The notes: generated by a model from the letters alone, not told the origin. A DNA stretch of 64,000 nucleotides from CAXBGS01 sp963975425 (GCA_963975425.1 CAXBGS010000002.1:248001-312000); one strand, 5' to 3'; counted from the stretch's first letter, positions 19,193-29,040 are shown. Program-made: numbers and translations.

Positions 19193-19697
19193 AATTGCGA
19201 GAACGATGATCGTCTGATGCGAACAACCGCGTTGGTAAACGACGTAATGCAATGTGGCTTGGGTTAGTTATTTGACTTGCGGAAACCGAGGCTGAACGCG
19301 TCCTCGATAGAAGGCGCCACCAAAGAGTAAATGCGAACGGCGTTTGCACAAATCGTGGCGGCATCGGCAATGAGCAAACGGGTTGCGACGTGCGTCATCC
19401 CTTCCCCCGCAACCAGAACCTTGGGGTTACGCGCAGGCGGAAACGCACCGATCCGAACCGAATAGAGAACGCGAACGAGAGACGGTTTGCCGGTGGTGGT
19501 GTCGCTTTCGTTGTGTTCCGATTAGGTTTTACGTTTTCGCCACAAGCGGACAACGTCCCGCTGGCGTAGATCATTAGCGGAAGTCCGATTCCCGCCGGAA
19601 ACGCGTTTCGGTAGGTCGTTCTAAGTGTGCAGAGAATCGAATTGCAGATCGAATCGCTGGGATCGTTCGTGGACATCCGTATGAATAGGAAATCAAG
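19193..19697. other. Intergenic interval, 505 bp
   Basis: Between the DUF6786 and DUF3124 genes, both on the plus strand. Apart from one possible short minus-strand gene at 19264-19398 it shows nothing recognisable. AGGA at 19687-19690 is the ribosome-binding site of the DUF3124 gene. Confidence 0.4.
19264..19398 (-). CDS. Possible small protein or remnant of a gene 3' end (44 aa)
   Basis: An ATG at 19398, preceded by a purine-rich GGGGGAAGGG, opens a 44-residue frame: MTHVATRLLIADAATICANA, then a segment ending FRKSNN and TAA. The same frame is open back to 19519 without another start codon, which would fit the 3' end of a decayed larger gene. The composition looks protein-like (amphipathic helix, Ala/Ile-rich), but I recognise no family. 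Confidence 0.2.
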   Translation of the reverse strand: MTHVATRLLIADAATICANAVRIYSLVAPSIEDAFSLGFRKSNN

Positions 19698-20324
19698 ATG
19701 TCAAAGAGTCTTACGCACGAAGAGGTCGAATCATTTATGTTTCGGTTCAAGCTGATTCTAGGACTGGTCATTGGCGTGCCCCTGATCCCGCTTTTTATCT
19801 ATGCGGCTTACATGGAAAAGCGGCTAGACGAATTCGAAGCGGCGTTGCATTATCGTCCGCCCGAAGAATCGCATGACTACCCGCAACAGCTCCAGTTCGT
19901 CGATCAAGTTGCGCTTTCAAGCAGCAAAGGTCAGGTGGTTTACGTTCCCGCCTACTCGCATATTTATCACGAGGATGGAAAGCCACAAATGCTGACGATC
20001 ACCATGAGCGTCCGCAACACAAGCGACAGCAATGACATTGTTGTTCGAAGCATTCGGTACTTTGATACGAAAGGTAAGGAAATCACATCGTATTTGACCA
20101 AACCCGTGACGCTTGGGCCGCTAGGAACGACCGAGATATTTGTTAAACGGGAACACGCCGCAGGCGGAAGCGGCGCCAATTTCCTGGTCGATTGGGTTGC
20201 CGAGAAAGCCGTGTCCGAACCCATTATCGAGGCCGTCATGATTGACACCACAGGAGAGCAAGGAATCTCCTTTGCACGCAGCGGCAGAGTGATTCGTGAA
20301 GTCGACCGAAAACGCAACGATTGA
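19698..20324 (+). CDS. DUF3124 family membrane-anchored protein
   Basis: 208 residues. A single membrane-spanning helix (about 17-36, FKLILGLVIGVPLIPLFIYA) anchors an outward-facing domain. The domain carries the DUF3124 hallmarks: VVYVPAYSHIYHEDGKP, TMSVRNTSDSNDI, SIRYFDTKGKEI, GGSGANFLVDWV and EAVMIDTTGEQGISFARSGR. Function unknown across the family. Unlike many relatives it has an N-terminal anchor instead of a cleaved signal. AGGA is 7 nt before the ATG. It is monocistronic and convergent with the hook-IN protein. Confidence 0.88.
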   Translation: MSKSLTHEEVESFMFRFKLILGLVIGVPLIPLFIYAAYMEKRLDEFEAALHYRPPEESHDYPQQLQFVDQVALSSSKGQVVYVPAYSHIYHEDGKPQMLTITMSVRNTSDSNDIVVRSIRYFDTKGKEITSYLTKPVTLGPLGTTEIFVKREHAAGGSGANFLVDWVAEKAVSEPIIEAVMIDTTGEQGISFARSGRVIREVDRKRND

Positions 20325-20451
20325 ATCGCGATTGAATAGCATCTTGCGTTGGAAAAAGGTATCAGGACCTAACAACACAAGTCGATCCGTTGCTGCAACC
20401 GGTCAGTCCGGCTCTCGCGGAAATCCCTATCCGAATCCTTTCGATGTGGTT

Positions 20452-23346
20452 TCAAGCCAGCACGTCGAGAGAAATACCGCTGAACGACCTGCCTCGAATG
20501 GTCGGTTCACCGATGGTGGCTCCCAGCGACGCAATCGCTTCAACTGCGACGGATAACGCGTTGGCAGCTTCTGCCCCATCGGCTGAAAACTTACCGCCGG
20601 ATGCGAGCTCGAAGAGATCCCCAAGAACAGCCAATGTCGACTCGCGCTGCACTTCGTTTAGCGGCGAGAACGTCGGAAAGGAGAGGGAATCATTTGCCGT
20701 TGGGCCTGCCGATACGGAAAACCTATCGAATGGTCCGGAAAAACCGTTGGCAAATTCGATCGCTAACCGAACGCCATCTTGTTCGACGATATAGCGACCA
20801 TCTTCTTGAACCGGGGTGACGCCGTTGACCGATAGCGACGACTTTGATCCAGACCCGTGATAGGTCACGGCAGAACCAAACCTGCGAACGCCAGTGCGTG
20901 GGGAAGAGATTTCGATAGGGTCGAACGCACCCAAAAAATCACTCGCGAAAGTTAAAGTGACCTGCCCGCCGGGAGTTGTGACCGCGAAACTGTCGGTCCC
21001 AGCGGTGTATTCGATTCCGTTGACCGTCGCGCGACCATCTTGTCCATTTGCGATTCCATTAGAATCACCACCGCCGAAATCAAAGGACTCCGCTTCTGAA
21101 CGAACCGTGATTGGATCGAAAGCACCAACAAAACCATTGGTCAATGCAAAGGTGACCTCGACGGCATCCACCGTCACATCGAAGTCATTGCCCGATGCCA
21201 CAAACGATTCTCCGTTGATTGTTGCCTCGGCATCGATCCCGACCGCCGTACCGTTGCCATCCCCGCCCGTGATCGCAAATTCTCCATCGCTCGTGTCCAC
21301 CGTGATCTCGTCGATCGCCCCCGTGAATCCTTGGATCACATCGAACGTGTAAGTACCCAGGGAATCTGAATAACTAAAACGATTTCCCACAGCAGTGATC
21401 GTCGTCCCGTTGATGGTCGCCGTTGCATCGGTTCCCGCAGCGTTGCCGTTGCCGTCGCCACCGCTGGTATCGAACGTTCCTGACTGGACATCGACTTGAA
21501 CAATCCCCGCCGATCCAACGTTACTGCTGGTCAACGTAAGCTCTTGTCCGTTGGTTGATGCCGAGACACCTGTTGCCGCCGAAGCATCGTTGATCGAATC
21601 ACGAATCGAATTGACTGATTCAAACGCACTCACGTTGATCGTCGCACTTCCCAATTCGCCGGTGAGCGTGAACTCGGCGGCTGCGCGCAGCAGCGGGGCA
21701 TTGTGAGTCAACACTCCCTTCGCCGCGACTGTGGATACCGTCCCATTGATTGTGTTCGTGGAATTTCGCTCGGAAGTCGAGACGCTGAAATTTTCGAATT
21801 GACTCGCGTTCACGCCCTGCACGTCAACGTATTGCGTAATGTCGACCAGCGTGACGCTGATCGTCTCTGATGAACCGAACTTTTCGCTATGGAACACAAG
21901 ATCGTTGCCGCTCTGAGACGCGACAATTCCCGTCGATGATGAAACGAGGTTGACTCGGTCACGGACATCGACCAGCGACTCACCTTGAGTGATCGAGATC
22001 TGCTCGCTTCCCATGGCCCCCGACAGCGTAAAGGTTGCCGAGTCAACGACGACACCGCCTGCGCCACCCGCATAGGTTAGCTGCGCTGTATCGGCAGCAC
22101 GCGTCACCGAACCAGCCAATGTGACTGCCGTATCGTCGGGAATCGCGAGCAAATCGAACGGGTCGATCTGACTTGCATTAACGTTATCGACCGATCTCGT
22201 TTGGTTTCCGATCACATTAGAAATCTGAATCGAAGCGGTGTCGCCTTTGGTGTCTGAACGGAACTGCAGTTCGTTGGCGACGACGTTGGCGACGACTCCC
22301 GTGTCGGTCGTGTGTGAATTGATCTGATCGGCAAGCTCGGACAGCGTTTCACCATCGGTTGCGCTGATCGAAACGGTGCCCAGGCGGCCCGTCAAATCAA
22401 AAGTTGCTGTTCCTGATACGAATCCTCCGCCGTCGCCGTCGTAATCAAGCGCGGCTGCGGATGCGACGCTGTCGCGCGTCCCCTCGAGATCAAAGTTTTG
22501 TCCCGATGCAAGTTCGGATAGATCGACATCGGTAACCTGTGCCGAATTAACGCCAGCAATGTTCGTTGTTGACGACCGACGAAGGAACTGATCTGGCCGA
22601 GAAGTCACGGTCAATGATGTTTGGCTTGATGACCCGCGTGCATATATTTGCAATCGACTGTTCGCTGAACGTGCTCGGACCACGTCCGAGCTTCGGTTGA
22701 TCCTGTCGACCAAGCTGCCTAGTGATGAACCGCTGAGCACGTTGACCGATTCGCGACGACTGCCGGTTCCAAATTGAAGTCTTCCGCCACCAGAAATCAG
22801 CTCACTTGCGTTTGCCACAAACACGCTGGTTGATGCTTTTGATCGCGTGATCCCGCCACTGAAATCAGCCCTTGCATTGGGTGCCAAGGCGAGCACGTCG
22901 ACACTCTTGATCTGCTCAGAGTTCAGACCTTTGAAAATTGCGTTATCTGAACCACCCGGTATCAAATTCGTGCCCAACAGCCGTGCGATTTCCACTAGCG
23001 ATTCATCAATCGCGCCTTGGCTGGGGCGGCCACCCGAAAAAGCATCCTCGAGTAACCGATCTTTAATTTGATTGGTCAGCCGCTGAATTCTGGTCAACGC
23101 AGGGTCGATCTTGGGTGACGGAGACGTCGCTGAAACCGACACTGTCTTCCGAGCTGACAATCGCAAGGTCTCGACGATGAGCGGCCTTCCGCCGAGTCCA
23201 ACTAATGAAGATGCTGAATTGATCGCCATGGAGTGCTGCAGGGCGCCAGAGTTGGCACAGTCTGCTTGCTTGGAGGACCCCCATGGTACTCCGGGGGCAT
23301 CGCAAGACGCTCCCGTACCAAACGCTAGCTCAGTTTTCGCAAGCAT
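20452..23346 (-). CDS. Large repetitive protein with flagellin hook-IN motifs
   Basis: 964 residues from the ATG at 23346; ATG 23229 (MAINSASSLVGLGG) is a reasonable alternative, and neither has a good ribosome-binding site. Four segments (about 188-247, 318-376, 438-499, 558-620) follow the flagellin hook-IN pattern, for example GSATINVSAFESVNSIRDSI then ATGVSAS. They are followed by four units of about 65 residues (629-684, 695-748, 759-813, 826-885), three of which contain GGDxNGxAxGxDxxATxNG and all of which contain an xFxGxFDxxxV/I turn. The conserved N- and C-terminal helical domains of flagellin or FliD are not recognisable, so this is not an ordinary filament or cap protein. No other flagellar gene is nearby. 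A secreted, possibly flagellum-associated or adhesive protein is the best guess. Confidence 0.6.
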   Translation of the reverse strand: MLAKTELAFGTGASCDAPGVPWGSSKQADCANSGALQHSMAINSASSLVGLGGRPLIVETLRLSARKTVSVSATSPSPKIDPALTRIQRLTNQIKDRLLEDAFSGGRPSQGAIDESLVEIARLLGTNLIPGGSDNAIFKGLNSEQIKSVDVLALAPNARADFSGGITRSKASTSVFVANASELISGGGRLQFGTGSRRESVNVLSGSSLGSLVDRINRSSDVVRARSANSRLQIYARGSSSQTSLTVTSRPDQFLRRSSTTNIAGVNSAQVTDVDLSELASGQNFDLEGTRDSVASAAALDYDGDGGGFVSGTATFDLTGRLGTVSISATDGETLSELADQINSHTTDTGVVANVVANELQFRSDTKGDTASIQISNVIGNQTRSVDNVNASQIDPFDLLAIPDDTAVTLAGSVTRAADTAQLTYAGGAGGVVVDSATFTLSGAMGSEQISITQGESLVDVRDRVNLVSSSTGIVASQSGNDLVFHSEKFGSSETISVTLVDITQYVDVQGVNASQFENFSVSTSERNSTNTINGTVSTVAAKGVLTHNAPLLRAAAEFTLTGELGSATINVSAFESVNSIRDSINDASAATGVSASTNGQELTLTSSNVGSAGIVQVDVQSGTFDTSGGDGNGNAAGTDATATINGTTITAVGNRFSYSDSLGTYTFDVIQGFTGAIDEITVDTSDGEFAITGGDGNGTAVGIDAEATINGESFVASGNDFDVTVDAVEVTFALTNGFVGAFDPITVRSEAESFDFGGGDSNGIANGQDGRATVNGIEYTAGTDSFAVTTPGGQVTLTFASDFLGAFDPIEISSPRTGVRRFGSAVTYHGSGSKSSLSVNGVTPVQEDGRYIVEQDGVRLAIEFANGFSGPFDRFSVSAGPTANDSLSFPTFSPLNEVQRESTLAVLGDLFELASGGKFSADGAEAANALSVAVEAIASLGATIGEPTIRGRSFSGISLDVLA

Positions 23347-23722
23347 GCTTCGCTAACGAATTCAGTTTGAGCAGTTTCTCGTCTTCTCAATCGTTACAAC
23401 CCAACTTTATCTAAGAATTCAGGTCAACGAAATCGGCTCAAAATGCGCAGTCGAGTGGCGAATCTCCGATCGCTTGGCGGCATGAATCCCACGGCGGTTA
23501 TTCGGGCAGAGTCTGTCTGTTTTTCCGCTGTTTCTTGCAGACAACCGAGCCGGTACCAAAGCAGTCGCTTTTCGCCCGTCTGACTTTCGCGATGCGGATT
23601 TACCAACTCAGTGCGCCGATGTAACCTTGGTCGACGCCGTGCGGTTTCATTTCCGAGCGTCCGAGAACTGACGCGAACTGTCCCTGCGTTGCCAAACGTC
23701 GCTACTCGTTTCATCAAGATAT
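23347..23722. other. Divergent intergenic region, 376 bp
   Basis: Upstream of both the hook-IN protein (minus) and VF530 (plus); promoters of both should be here. No repeat, hairpin or further gene could be supported. Confidence 0.4.
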
Positions 23723-24028
23723 ATGAATCAATCCCAGCCCAACAACCCACTGCATGGGATCACACTCAAAGCGATCCTTGAATACTTGGTCGCCGAGTAT
23801 GGCTGGGAGCGACTGGGCGAACGCATCCCAATCGACTCTTTTCGCTATGACCCGAGCATCAACAGCAGTCTGAAATTCCTTCGCAAGACAGAATGGGCTC
23901 GAGCGAAAGTCGAGCGACTATATATAAATTCGATCAGCTACGACGAGCGGCATCGAAAGCAAGAGCCGAACAGCCATGACGGGACAGCCGCCCCGGGCAG
24001 TGTCTGGGATCGCGCTCGTCGGGATTAG
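23723..24028 (+). CDS. VF530-family DNA-binding protein (DUF2132)
   Basis: 101 residues. Residues 5-70 match the VF530 family closely: QPNNPLHGITLKAILEYLV, GWERLGERIPI, FRYDPSINSSLKFLRKTEWA and VERLY. The family is a small helical domain described from a Vibrio protein structure and thought to bind DNA. The last 25 residues (from about 76) are an unconserved polar extension. Its 3' end overlaps the next, convergent gene by 4 bp. Confidence 0.85.
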   Translation: MNQSQPNNPLHGITLKAILEYLVAEYGWERLGERIPIDSFRYDPSINSSLKFLRKTEWARAKVERLYINSISYDERHRKQEPNSHDGTAAPGSVWDRARRD

Positions 24029-24483
24029 AGTCCGGACATCTGCTGGGTGAAATCGAATCGCAAATCTGGATGAACTTTGTCGATTGCCTTATCGATTTTC
24101 TTGATTTGCGTGGCATACATATTTGCACTGACGCGGCAGTGGCCTAAACCGATCCTGCGGACCTTGATCTGTCGACAAAAGTGAATTCGCACCTGCAACT
24201 CAGTTTCTTTGTCACCTGAAAATCTCAGCGACTTGTCCATCCAACGAATGATCTTGCGAAGCGTTTTCTTACGGATTTGTCCGGACACGTTCAACAATTC
24301 GTCGATTTCGTCGCACAGTTCGTTGGCAAAACCGACCTCATCGTCTGCCTTCGTCAACAGGTACGTGAGTAGTTCTTTGCTCTCGATTTTGAACTTTGCC
24401 ATCCGAAGACAGACGTCTAGCAAATCATCGTGATCTAATTTACTCAGTTCTTTCTTTAACTGGCTGATCGTGGCAGCTTTCAT
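24025..24483 (-). CDS. Conserved hypothetical protein, helical (MKxATISQLKxEL family)
   Basis: 152 residues from the ATG at 24483 (MKAATISQLKKEL); the frame is open nine codons further, to 24510. The start motif, then DLLDVCLRMAKFKIESKELL, TYLLTKADDE and a basic KKTLRKIIRWMDKSL helix, resembles a family of uncharacterised proteins I recall mainly from Bacteroidetes. It is all-alpha, charged, without signal or membrane segment, so cytosolic. Function unknown. The tail-to-tail overlap with VF530 means the two are not co-transcribed. Confidence 0.6.
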   Translation of the reverse strand: MKAATISQLKKELSKLDHDDLLDVCLRMAKFKIESKELLTYLLTKADDEVGFANELCDEIDELLNVSGQIRKKTLRKIIRWMDKSLRFSGDKETELQVRIHFCRQIKVRRIGLGHCRVSANMYATQIKKIDKAIDKVHPDLRFDFTQQMSGL

Positions 24484-24877
24484 GATGGCTAGGTTTCTTG
24501 GTCGAGTCACCGCGCGGGCGTGTGGTACCCAAATTCACGGATCGGCGTTGCGGATAATAAAGCGTTACGAACAGTGCAGCCGTATGGATCAGCGACCAAC
24601 ACTGTGCACAGAGAAAGCGGTCAGGGACGCAATGGAATATGCATGGCGTTCGATTCGCATCAACCGGACGGATTCAGCGTCAGGCGTCTGACTGGACTGC
24701 CGCACTAAACCCAACAAGAATTCCAGTGGTAATTTAAGGAAGCAGTCGACCACATCAAGACCAGTCAACATCGACTTAGAATACAAGTTCACGGAGTGCT
24801 CTCGATTCCTTATCAGCGCACCAAATCAATTCCAACCGTGTCAGGGGTTCGATGAAGCGGCAGATGCCGTTCATCAA
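24484..24877. other. Intergenic interval, no feature recognised
   Basis: 394 bp upstream of the hypothetical gene and downstream of the phosphoesterase, both on the minus strand. Short frames on both strands have no recognisable product. Confidence 0.35.
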
Positions 24878-25822
24878 CTAATGCATTGCCCAGTCGTAGG
24901 TCGCCTGTTTACGAAAACCTTTGACGACAATTGATCCGTTGGGCATCAATGTCATCATGGCATAGGCATTACTCTCTTCCCCAGAGCCTTCCACCATCGC
25001 GACCATGGTGCAATAGTGAATGCCATTGATTTCGCTAACCTCGTTTTTGTGGCTGTGTCCTTGAAAGACCGCTAACACGTTACCTGATGACTCCAGGACA
25101 CTGCGGACTTCCGCGTGGTTGATCACACTGTGACTTTGCGTGTCATCTAAACGCTGATGGGCGAACACGACCGTTTTGCGTTTCGTGGCTTGGAGATCCG
25201 ATCGCAACCAATCAACTTCGGACTTAGGAATGTTCGTATCTTTCCAGCTAAAGTTCTTTCGGCCGTAAGGTTCGCCATCGCCGCGAAAGCATGCATCGAG
25301 CACGATAAAGTGGAAATCGCCTCGATCGAACGAGTAGTAAGATTCGGGTTGGGCGACCGCGCTGAGAAATTCCTCCTTGCGGAGCGTGTCTACGCAATGG
25401 TTTCCCAGAACGTAGTGACGATCTTTGCAAATCGCCGAGAACGTTTGATTGACCGTCTGCAGGTAACTCATTTCCGTATCCACACTGTCCGCTCGATCGA
25501 TCAGGTCGCCCAGTTCGACCAGGAAGTCGGGCGATTCCTGCTGAAAATGATTCGCCGCTTCACCAAGTTTCATCAATGTCTCGCGATAGTGCCGAGATCC
25601 AACCGTCGGCTTATCCGCATAGTGAAGATCGGTGACCATCCCGATCCGCACTGCGCCTGCTGTCTTGTCCACCAATAACGTTTCATCAGCGAAGATCCTT
25701 GTACCGCAGAGCGACGCCCCCCCGATCAAGAGCGTGCCATCGCGCACAAACGCTCGACGGCTAAGCTGATGTGTCCGGCTGGCCAAAGAATTGCACGGAA
25801 TAGCAAAGGACGGTTTCGACAT
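24878..25822 (-). CDS. Calcineurin-like metallophosphoesterase, Tat-exported
   Basis: 314 residues from the ATG at 25822; a GTG three codons upstream is possible. A twin-arginine signal SRRAFVRDG is followed by a hydrophobic stretch ending near FADE. The metallophosphoesterase motifs appear in order: DLHYAD, GDLIDRAD, GNHC, FAHQRL and GHSHKN, giving the two-metal site; the usual GNH(D/E) is GNHC here. It would be a periplasmic phosphatase or phosphodiesterase of unknown substrate. It stands alone, separated from neighbours by about 400 bp on each side. Confidence 0.85.
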   Translation of the reverse strand: MSKPSFAIPCNSLASRTHQLSRRAFVRDGTLLIGGASLCGTRIFADETLLVDKTAGAVRIGMVTDLHYADKPTVGSRHYRETLMKLGEAANHFQQESPDFLVELGDLIDRADSVDTEMSYLQTVNQTFSAICKDRHYVLGNHCVDTLRKEEFLSAVAQPESYYSFDRGDFHFIVLDACFRGDGEPYGRKNFSWKDTNIPKSEVDWLRSDLQATKRKTVVFAHQRLDDTQSHSVINHAEVRSVLESSGNVLAVFQGHSHKNEVSEINGIHYCTMVAMVEGSGEESNAYAMMTLMPNGSIVVKGFRKQATYDWAMH

Positions 25823-26224
25823 GGAACTCACAGGGTGGGCTGTAAATTGCTAAGGCACTTATTGAAGACTGCTCAGGCGTCTTCGCCGGCATCATCGGAG
25901 GGCAGAATCAGCATAGCAGAGCGAGCTTGAGGCAGCGCGATCCTCACGAGCTGCACAGCTACTTCACCCCGTGTTTCACACCGGCATGCCGGCAATCGGT
26001 GGCGTAACGTTTGAATGACTCGTCCATCGAGTCAAATCATGCATCGAATCCCATTTCGATCAATTTTACGCTTTGCACCAGATTCGTCCGTTTGATGGAT
26101 AGGGAACAGGAAACCGTCTAGCCGCCGAATGTTGATGCCGTGGCAGCGAAAGGAATCATCCACAATTAAAACGATGCGAAAACTGTTCGTTGCTTGCCAG
26201 CATGCAATCGTCTGAGTTCCGAGG
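25823..26224. other. Intergenic interval, no feature recognised
   Basis: 402 bp between two minus-strand genes. It should contain the phosphoesterase promoter. No clear terminator, repeat or gene was seen. Confidence 0.35.
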
Positions 26225-27598
26225 TTAGGGCCGAGCGTCTTGCCGGCTTTTGCTCGGCCGCTGGATGGCGAATAAGGTCCTGGTCGTTCGTATGTAAATC
26301 ACACCTGCCGATACCGCAGGTGTGGCAAAGATGGGCTCTCCCATGTTGTTCTTCGCCAGAATTTTGAACTCGGGCGAGGCTTGGAGTACGTACACAATTC
26401 CGTCTTCGGAGGGACAATAGATTTTGTGATCCGCTGCTACCAGCGAAGACGTAATGGACACACCGCTGCCGAGTCGTTCTTCGTAAACTTTGTCACCGGT
26501 GGTTGCATGAAAACACCGTACGACGCCGTTGGTGTTACCCAAAAACAGATGGTCATCCCATACGACCGGTGTCGACATATAGCTGCCGCCTTGATCGGTT
26601 CGCCACAGGACGCTCTTGGCCGCCGCCGATTCCGTCTCGCTTAAATCGCCTTTCGCATCGGCCTCGATCGCATAGATCGGTGACTTTCCACCATGAGAAC
26701 TTGTGATGTAGACAAGATTGCCGATTGCGAACGGAGTTGGCGTCGGGTTATCGCCTCCGCCATCGATTCGCCATCGCTCGTCGCCCGTTTGCAGGTCGTA
26801 CGATACTATCCAGGGCCAACCGTTCACAACGACTTGAGAGATGCCGTCGGACTCGTGAATTAGCGGTGTGCTCCAACTCCGCTCGCAATCGCCCGCACGT
26901 GACTTTCGCCAACGTTCCTCGCCATCGGACAGATGCATCGCAACGATGAAGGGGTTTTTCGGATCGTCACAAACCAGAACGAGATGGTCACCATGGATCG
27001 CAGGCGAACTCGCGTAACCCCAACCCGTGCCGTATTTGCTGATGTCGATAACCCCAAGGTCTTTTTCCCATAACAATTCTCCGTCATGATCAAAGCAATA
27101 GCAGCCTTCGGAGCCAAAGAAGGCAACGATGTGCTTTGCATCAGCCGCGATGGTTGCATTGGCATGAGTCGCCTTTGCGTGCCGCGTCGCCTGCGGTTTG
27201 CCCCTGCGAACATCCTTTCGCCAAAGTTCGCGCCCGGTGTTTTTATCAAAGCATAAAACCATCCACGTCTGTTCACCGTTATCGTCGGCAGCGGCCGTAT
27301 TGCCACCGCGGCCGACTTGCAGTGGAACGTCCTCGCTTTCGGAAACGGCTGTGGCAAGAAAAATTCGATCGCCAAAAACGGTCGGACTCGAGTGCGCCAG
27401 ACCGGGAACTTCGCGTCGCCAAAGAACTGCGTCATCAGTTTCGACTGTCGCGTCCCACTCTTGGGCAGTTTCGTGCCCAATCGCAAAACCACGCCCGCCC
27501 GGACCACGAAATCCTGGCCAATCGGTGATCGCATCGTCATCGGCGATCACGTAACCATACGAAAACAGCAAGCAGAGAAGCCCTAGAATACGAATCAT
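26225..27598 (-). CDS. PQQ-type beta-propeller protein (BamB-like, exported)
   Basis: 457 residues from the ATG at 27598, where AAGG lies about 9 nt upstream; the frame is open to 27700 but that part is not leader-like. A signal peptide (about 1-19) precedes WPGFRGPGGRG, the usual opening of planctomycete PQQ-like propellers. Blade turns follow: GRELWRKD, GELLWEKD, GEERWRKS, GDERWRID, KSVLWRTD and GDKVYEE. Such proteins are often labelled outer-membrane assembly factor BamB on fold alone; the real role is unknown. The FG-GAP gene lies 104 bp upstream on the same strand, so the two may be co-transcribed. Confidence 0.8.
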   Translation of the reverse strand: MIRILGLLCLLFSYGYVIADDDAITDWPGFRGPGGRGFAIGHETAQEWDATVETDDAVLWRREVPGLAHSSPTVFGDRIFLATAVSESEDVPLQVGRGGNTAAADDNGEQTWMVLCFDKNTGRELWRKDVRRGKPQATRHAKATHANATIAADAKHIVAFFGSEGCYCFDHDGELLWEKDLGVIDISKYGTGWGYASSPAIHGDHLVLVCDDPKNPFIVAMHLSDGEERWRKSRAGDCERSWSTPLIHESDGISQVVVNGWPWIVSYDLQTGDERWRIDGGGDNPTPTPFAIGNLVYITSSHGGKSPIYAIEADAKGDLSETESAAAKSVLWRTDQGGSYMSTPVVWDDHLFLGNTNGVVRCFHATTGDKVYEERLGSGVSITSSLVAADHKIYCPSEDGIVYVLQASPEFKILAKNNMGEPIFATPAVSAGVIYIRTTRTLFAIQRPSKSRQDARP

Positions 27599-27702
27599 TA
27601 CAATCGCCTTGGTTGTCTGACAGCTTTGGTTTCGCTTATCGCAGCATGAAATCAGTCGATGTAGCATCCATCGACCAGCAACGACGGTCAGGTCGCGCAT
27701 CG

Positions 27703-28944
27703 TTATGGCCTGGCATTTTTTGACTTGTTCAAGAAGACACGATTCAGTCCATCGGAATTTGCGACCGCAACGTCGATGAACCCATCGCCATCGAAGTCGC
27801 CCAAGCAGAGTCCATAGGTTGCCGCATCGGGGTCGCCAAATCGAGTTTCATCAAATCGCCGGCCACGACCTCGATTGAAATAGCTGACGTTTTGCTGCGC
27901 AACGTTGCCTACCACGATGTCCGGACTGTTGTCATTGTTCATGTCGGCTACCGCGATGCAATAGGTTTTGTCATCGTCACGTCCAAATGTTTCCTGCCTT
28001 GACACTCCGCCGCGACCATCACCAAAGTAGACGACGTTGGCTGCATCAATGTTGCCGATCACCCAATCCAGTTTGCCATCGCCATCAAAGTCCCCCGTCG
28101 CAACTGCCCGACTAGAAACCGAATCACCACCGAACGTCACCGGGGTACCAAAACTTCCATCGCCGTTTCCCATCAACAAACTGTTAGGCTGAGCGTCTCG
28201 GTTAACCAAAATCACGTCAACGTGCCCATCAGCGTTCACATCCGTGGCCGCGACGTCGATCGTCGAATCACGTGAGGTGCCAAAGGGTATCGACTGAGCG
28301 AATTTTGCTTGACCATCGTTTAGATAAATCCAATTGGTCTGTCCCCGGCAGGTCACCAACAGATCGATATGGCCATCGCCATTGATGTCACTCGCTGTCA
28401 GGCTGCGAACGCTGGTCGGTGTTCCGAATGGGTGACCCGATCGGAAGTGGCCTCGTCCATCGTTGATCATGACCTTGCACGGTGCGTTGTCGTTGCCGAC
28501 GGCAATGTCGATGTCGCCGTCGCTATCAAAATCAGCGGGTTCGCACGCGTAGCTGGTCGATAACTCGTCGTCGATTCGCCGAATCACATTGAACCGGGCG
28601 CGTCCCTGATTCAAAAAAAGAAAATTCTGCTGCGGCCAGTGGCGACCGTTGGCGACCACGATGTCGAGGTCGCCATCGCCATCAAAGTCCGCGCTTCGCA
28701 CCGACGCAGAGCGATACGCTTGGGTCCCAAGAATCAGCCGAGTGCCTGAAACAAATCGTCGCTGCACATCAGATCCATTCTGTTCCGCTTTCACCGCCGA
28801 GGTTGAGTCGTCTTGAGCTCCGACGGGAATCAGCGTCACAAAGCCGCACAAGCACAACAGCATCGACGTCACTGCAATTCGCTTGCTCGCCAGCTTCCGC
28901 ATAAACAGACTGCTATCTCGAGAAGGGTGTACATCAAACATCAT
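27703..28944 (-). CDS. FG-GAP/VCBS repeat protein (integrin-type seven-bladed propeller)
   Basis: 413 residues. After a signal sequence (about 15-43, ending VGAQ) come about seven blades of some 48 residues, each with a calcium-binding loop of the form DxDxDGxxD: DFDGDGDLDIVV, DFDSDGDIDIAV, DINGDGHIDLLV, DVNADGHVDVIL, DFDGDGKLDWVI, DMNNDNSPDIVV, DFDGDGFIDVAV. It fills the protein, with no enzymatic domain. Likely a surface or periplasmic Ca-binding adhesion or interaction protein. Start is ambiguous: two ATGs at 28944/28941 and Met15 at 28902, none with a strong ribosome-binding site. Confidence 0.9.
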   Translation of the reverse strand: MMFDVHPSRDSSLFMRKLASKRIAVTSMLLCLCGFVTLIPVGAQDDSTSAVKAEQNGSDVQRRFVSGTRLILGTQAYRSASVRSADFDGDGDLDIVVANGRHWPQQNFLFLNQGRARFNVIRRIDDELSTSYACEPADFDSDGDIDIAVGNDNAPCKVMINDGRGHFRSGHPFGTPTSVRSLTASDINGDGHIDLLVTCRGQTNWIYLNDGQAKFAQSIPFGTSRDSTIDVAATDVNADGHVDVILVNRDAQPNSLLMGNGDGSFGTPVTFGGDSVSSRAVATGDFDGDGKLDWVIGNIDAANVVYFGDGRGGVSRQETFGRDDDKTYCIAVADMNNDNSPDIVVGNVAQQNVSYFNRGRGRRFDETRFGDPDAATYGLCLGDFDGDGFIDVAVANSDGLNRVFLNKSKNARP

Positions 28945-29040
28945 CGCGGAATCCGTGAGCCTGCCGGTCCAACGACTTCGACACGTTGACGGCCCGCCCG
29001 CGGCGTGTCATGGAATAAGGAATCATAACAGATCGCCACC

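Noticed and set aside
23347..23420. Sigma-28 (flagellar) promoter upstream of the hook-IN protein
   Set aside because: A TAAAGTT-like element exists on the minus strand, but the spacing and the -10 do not fit the consensus, so this is not supported.
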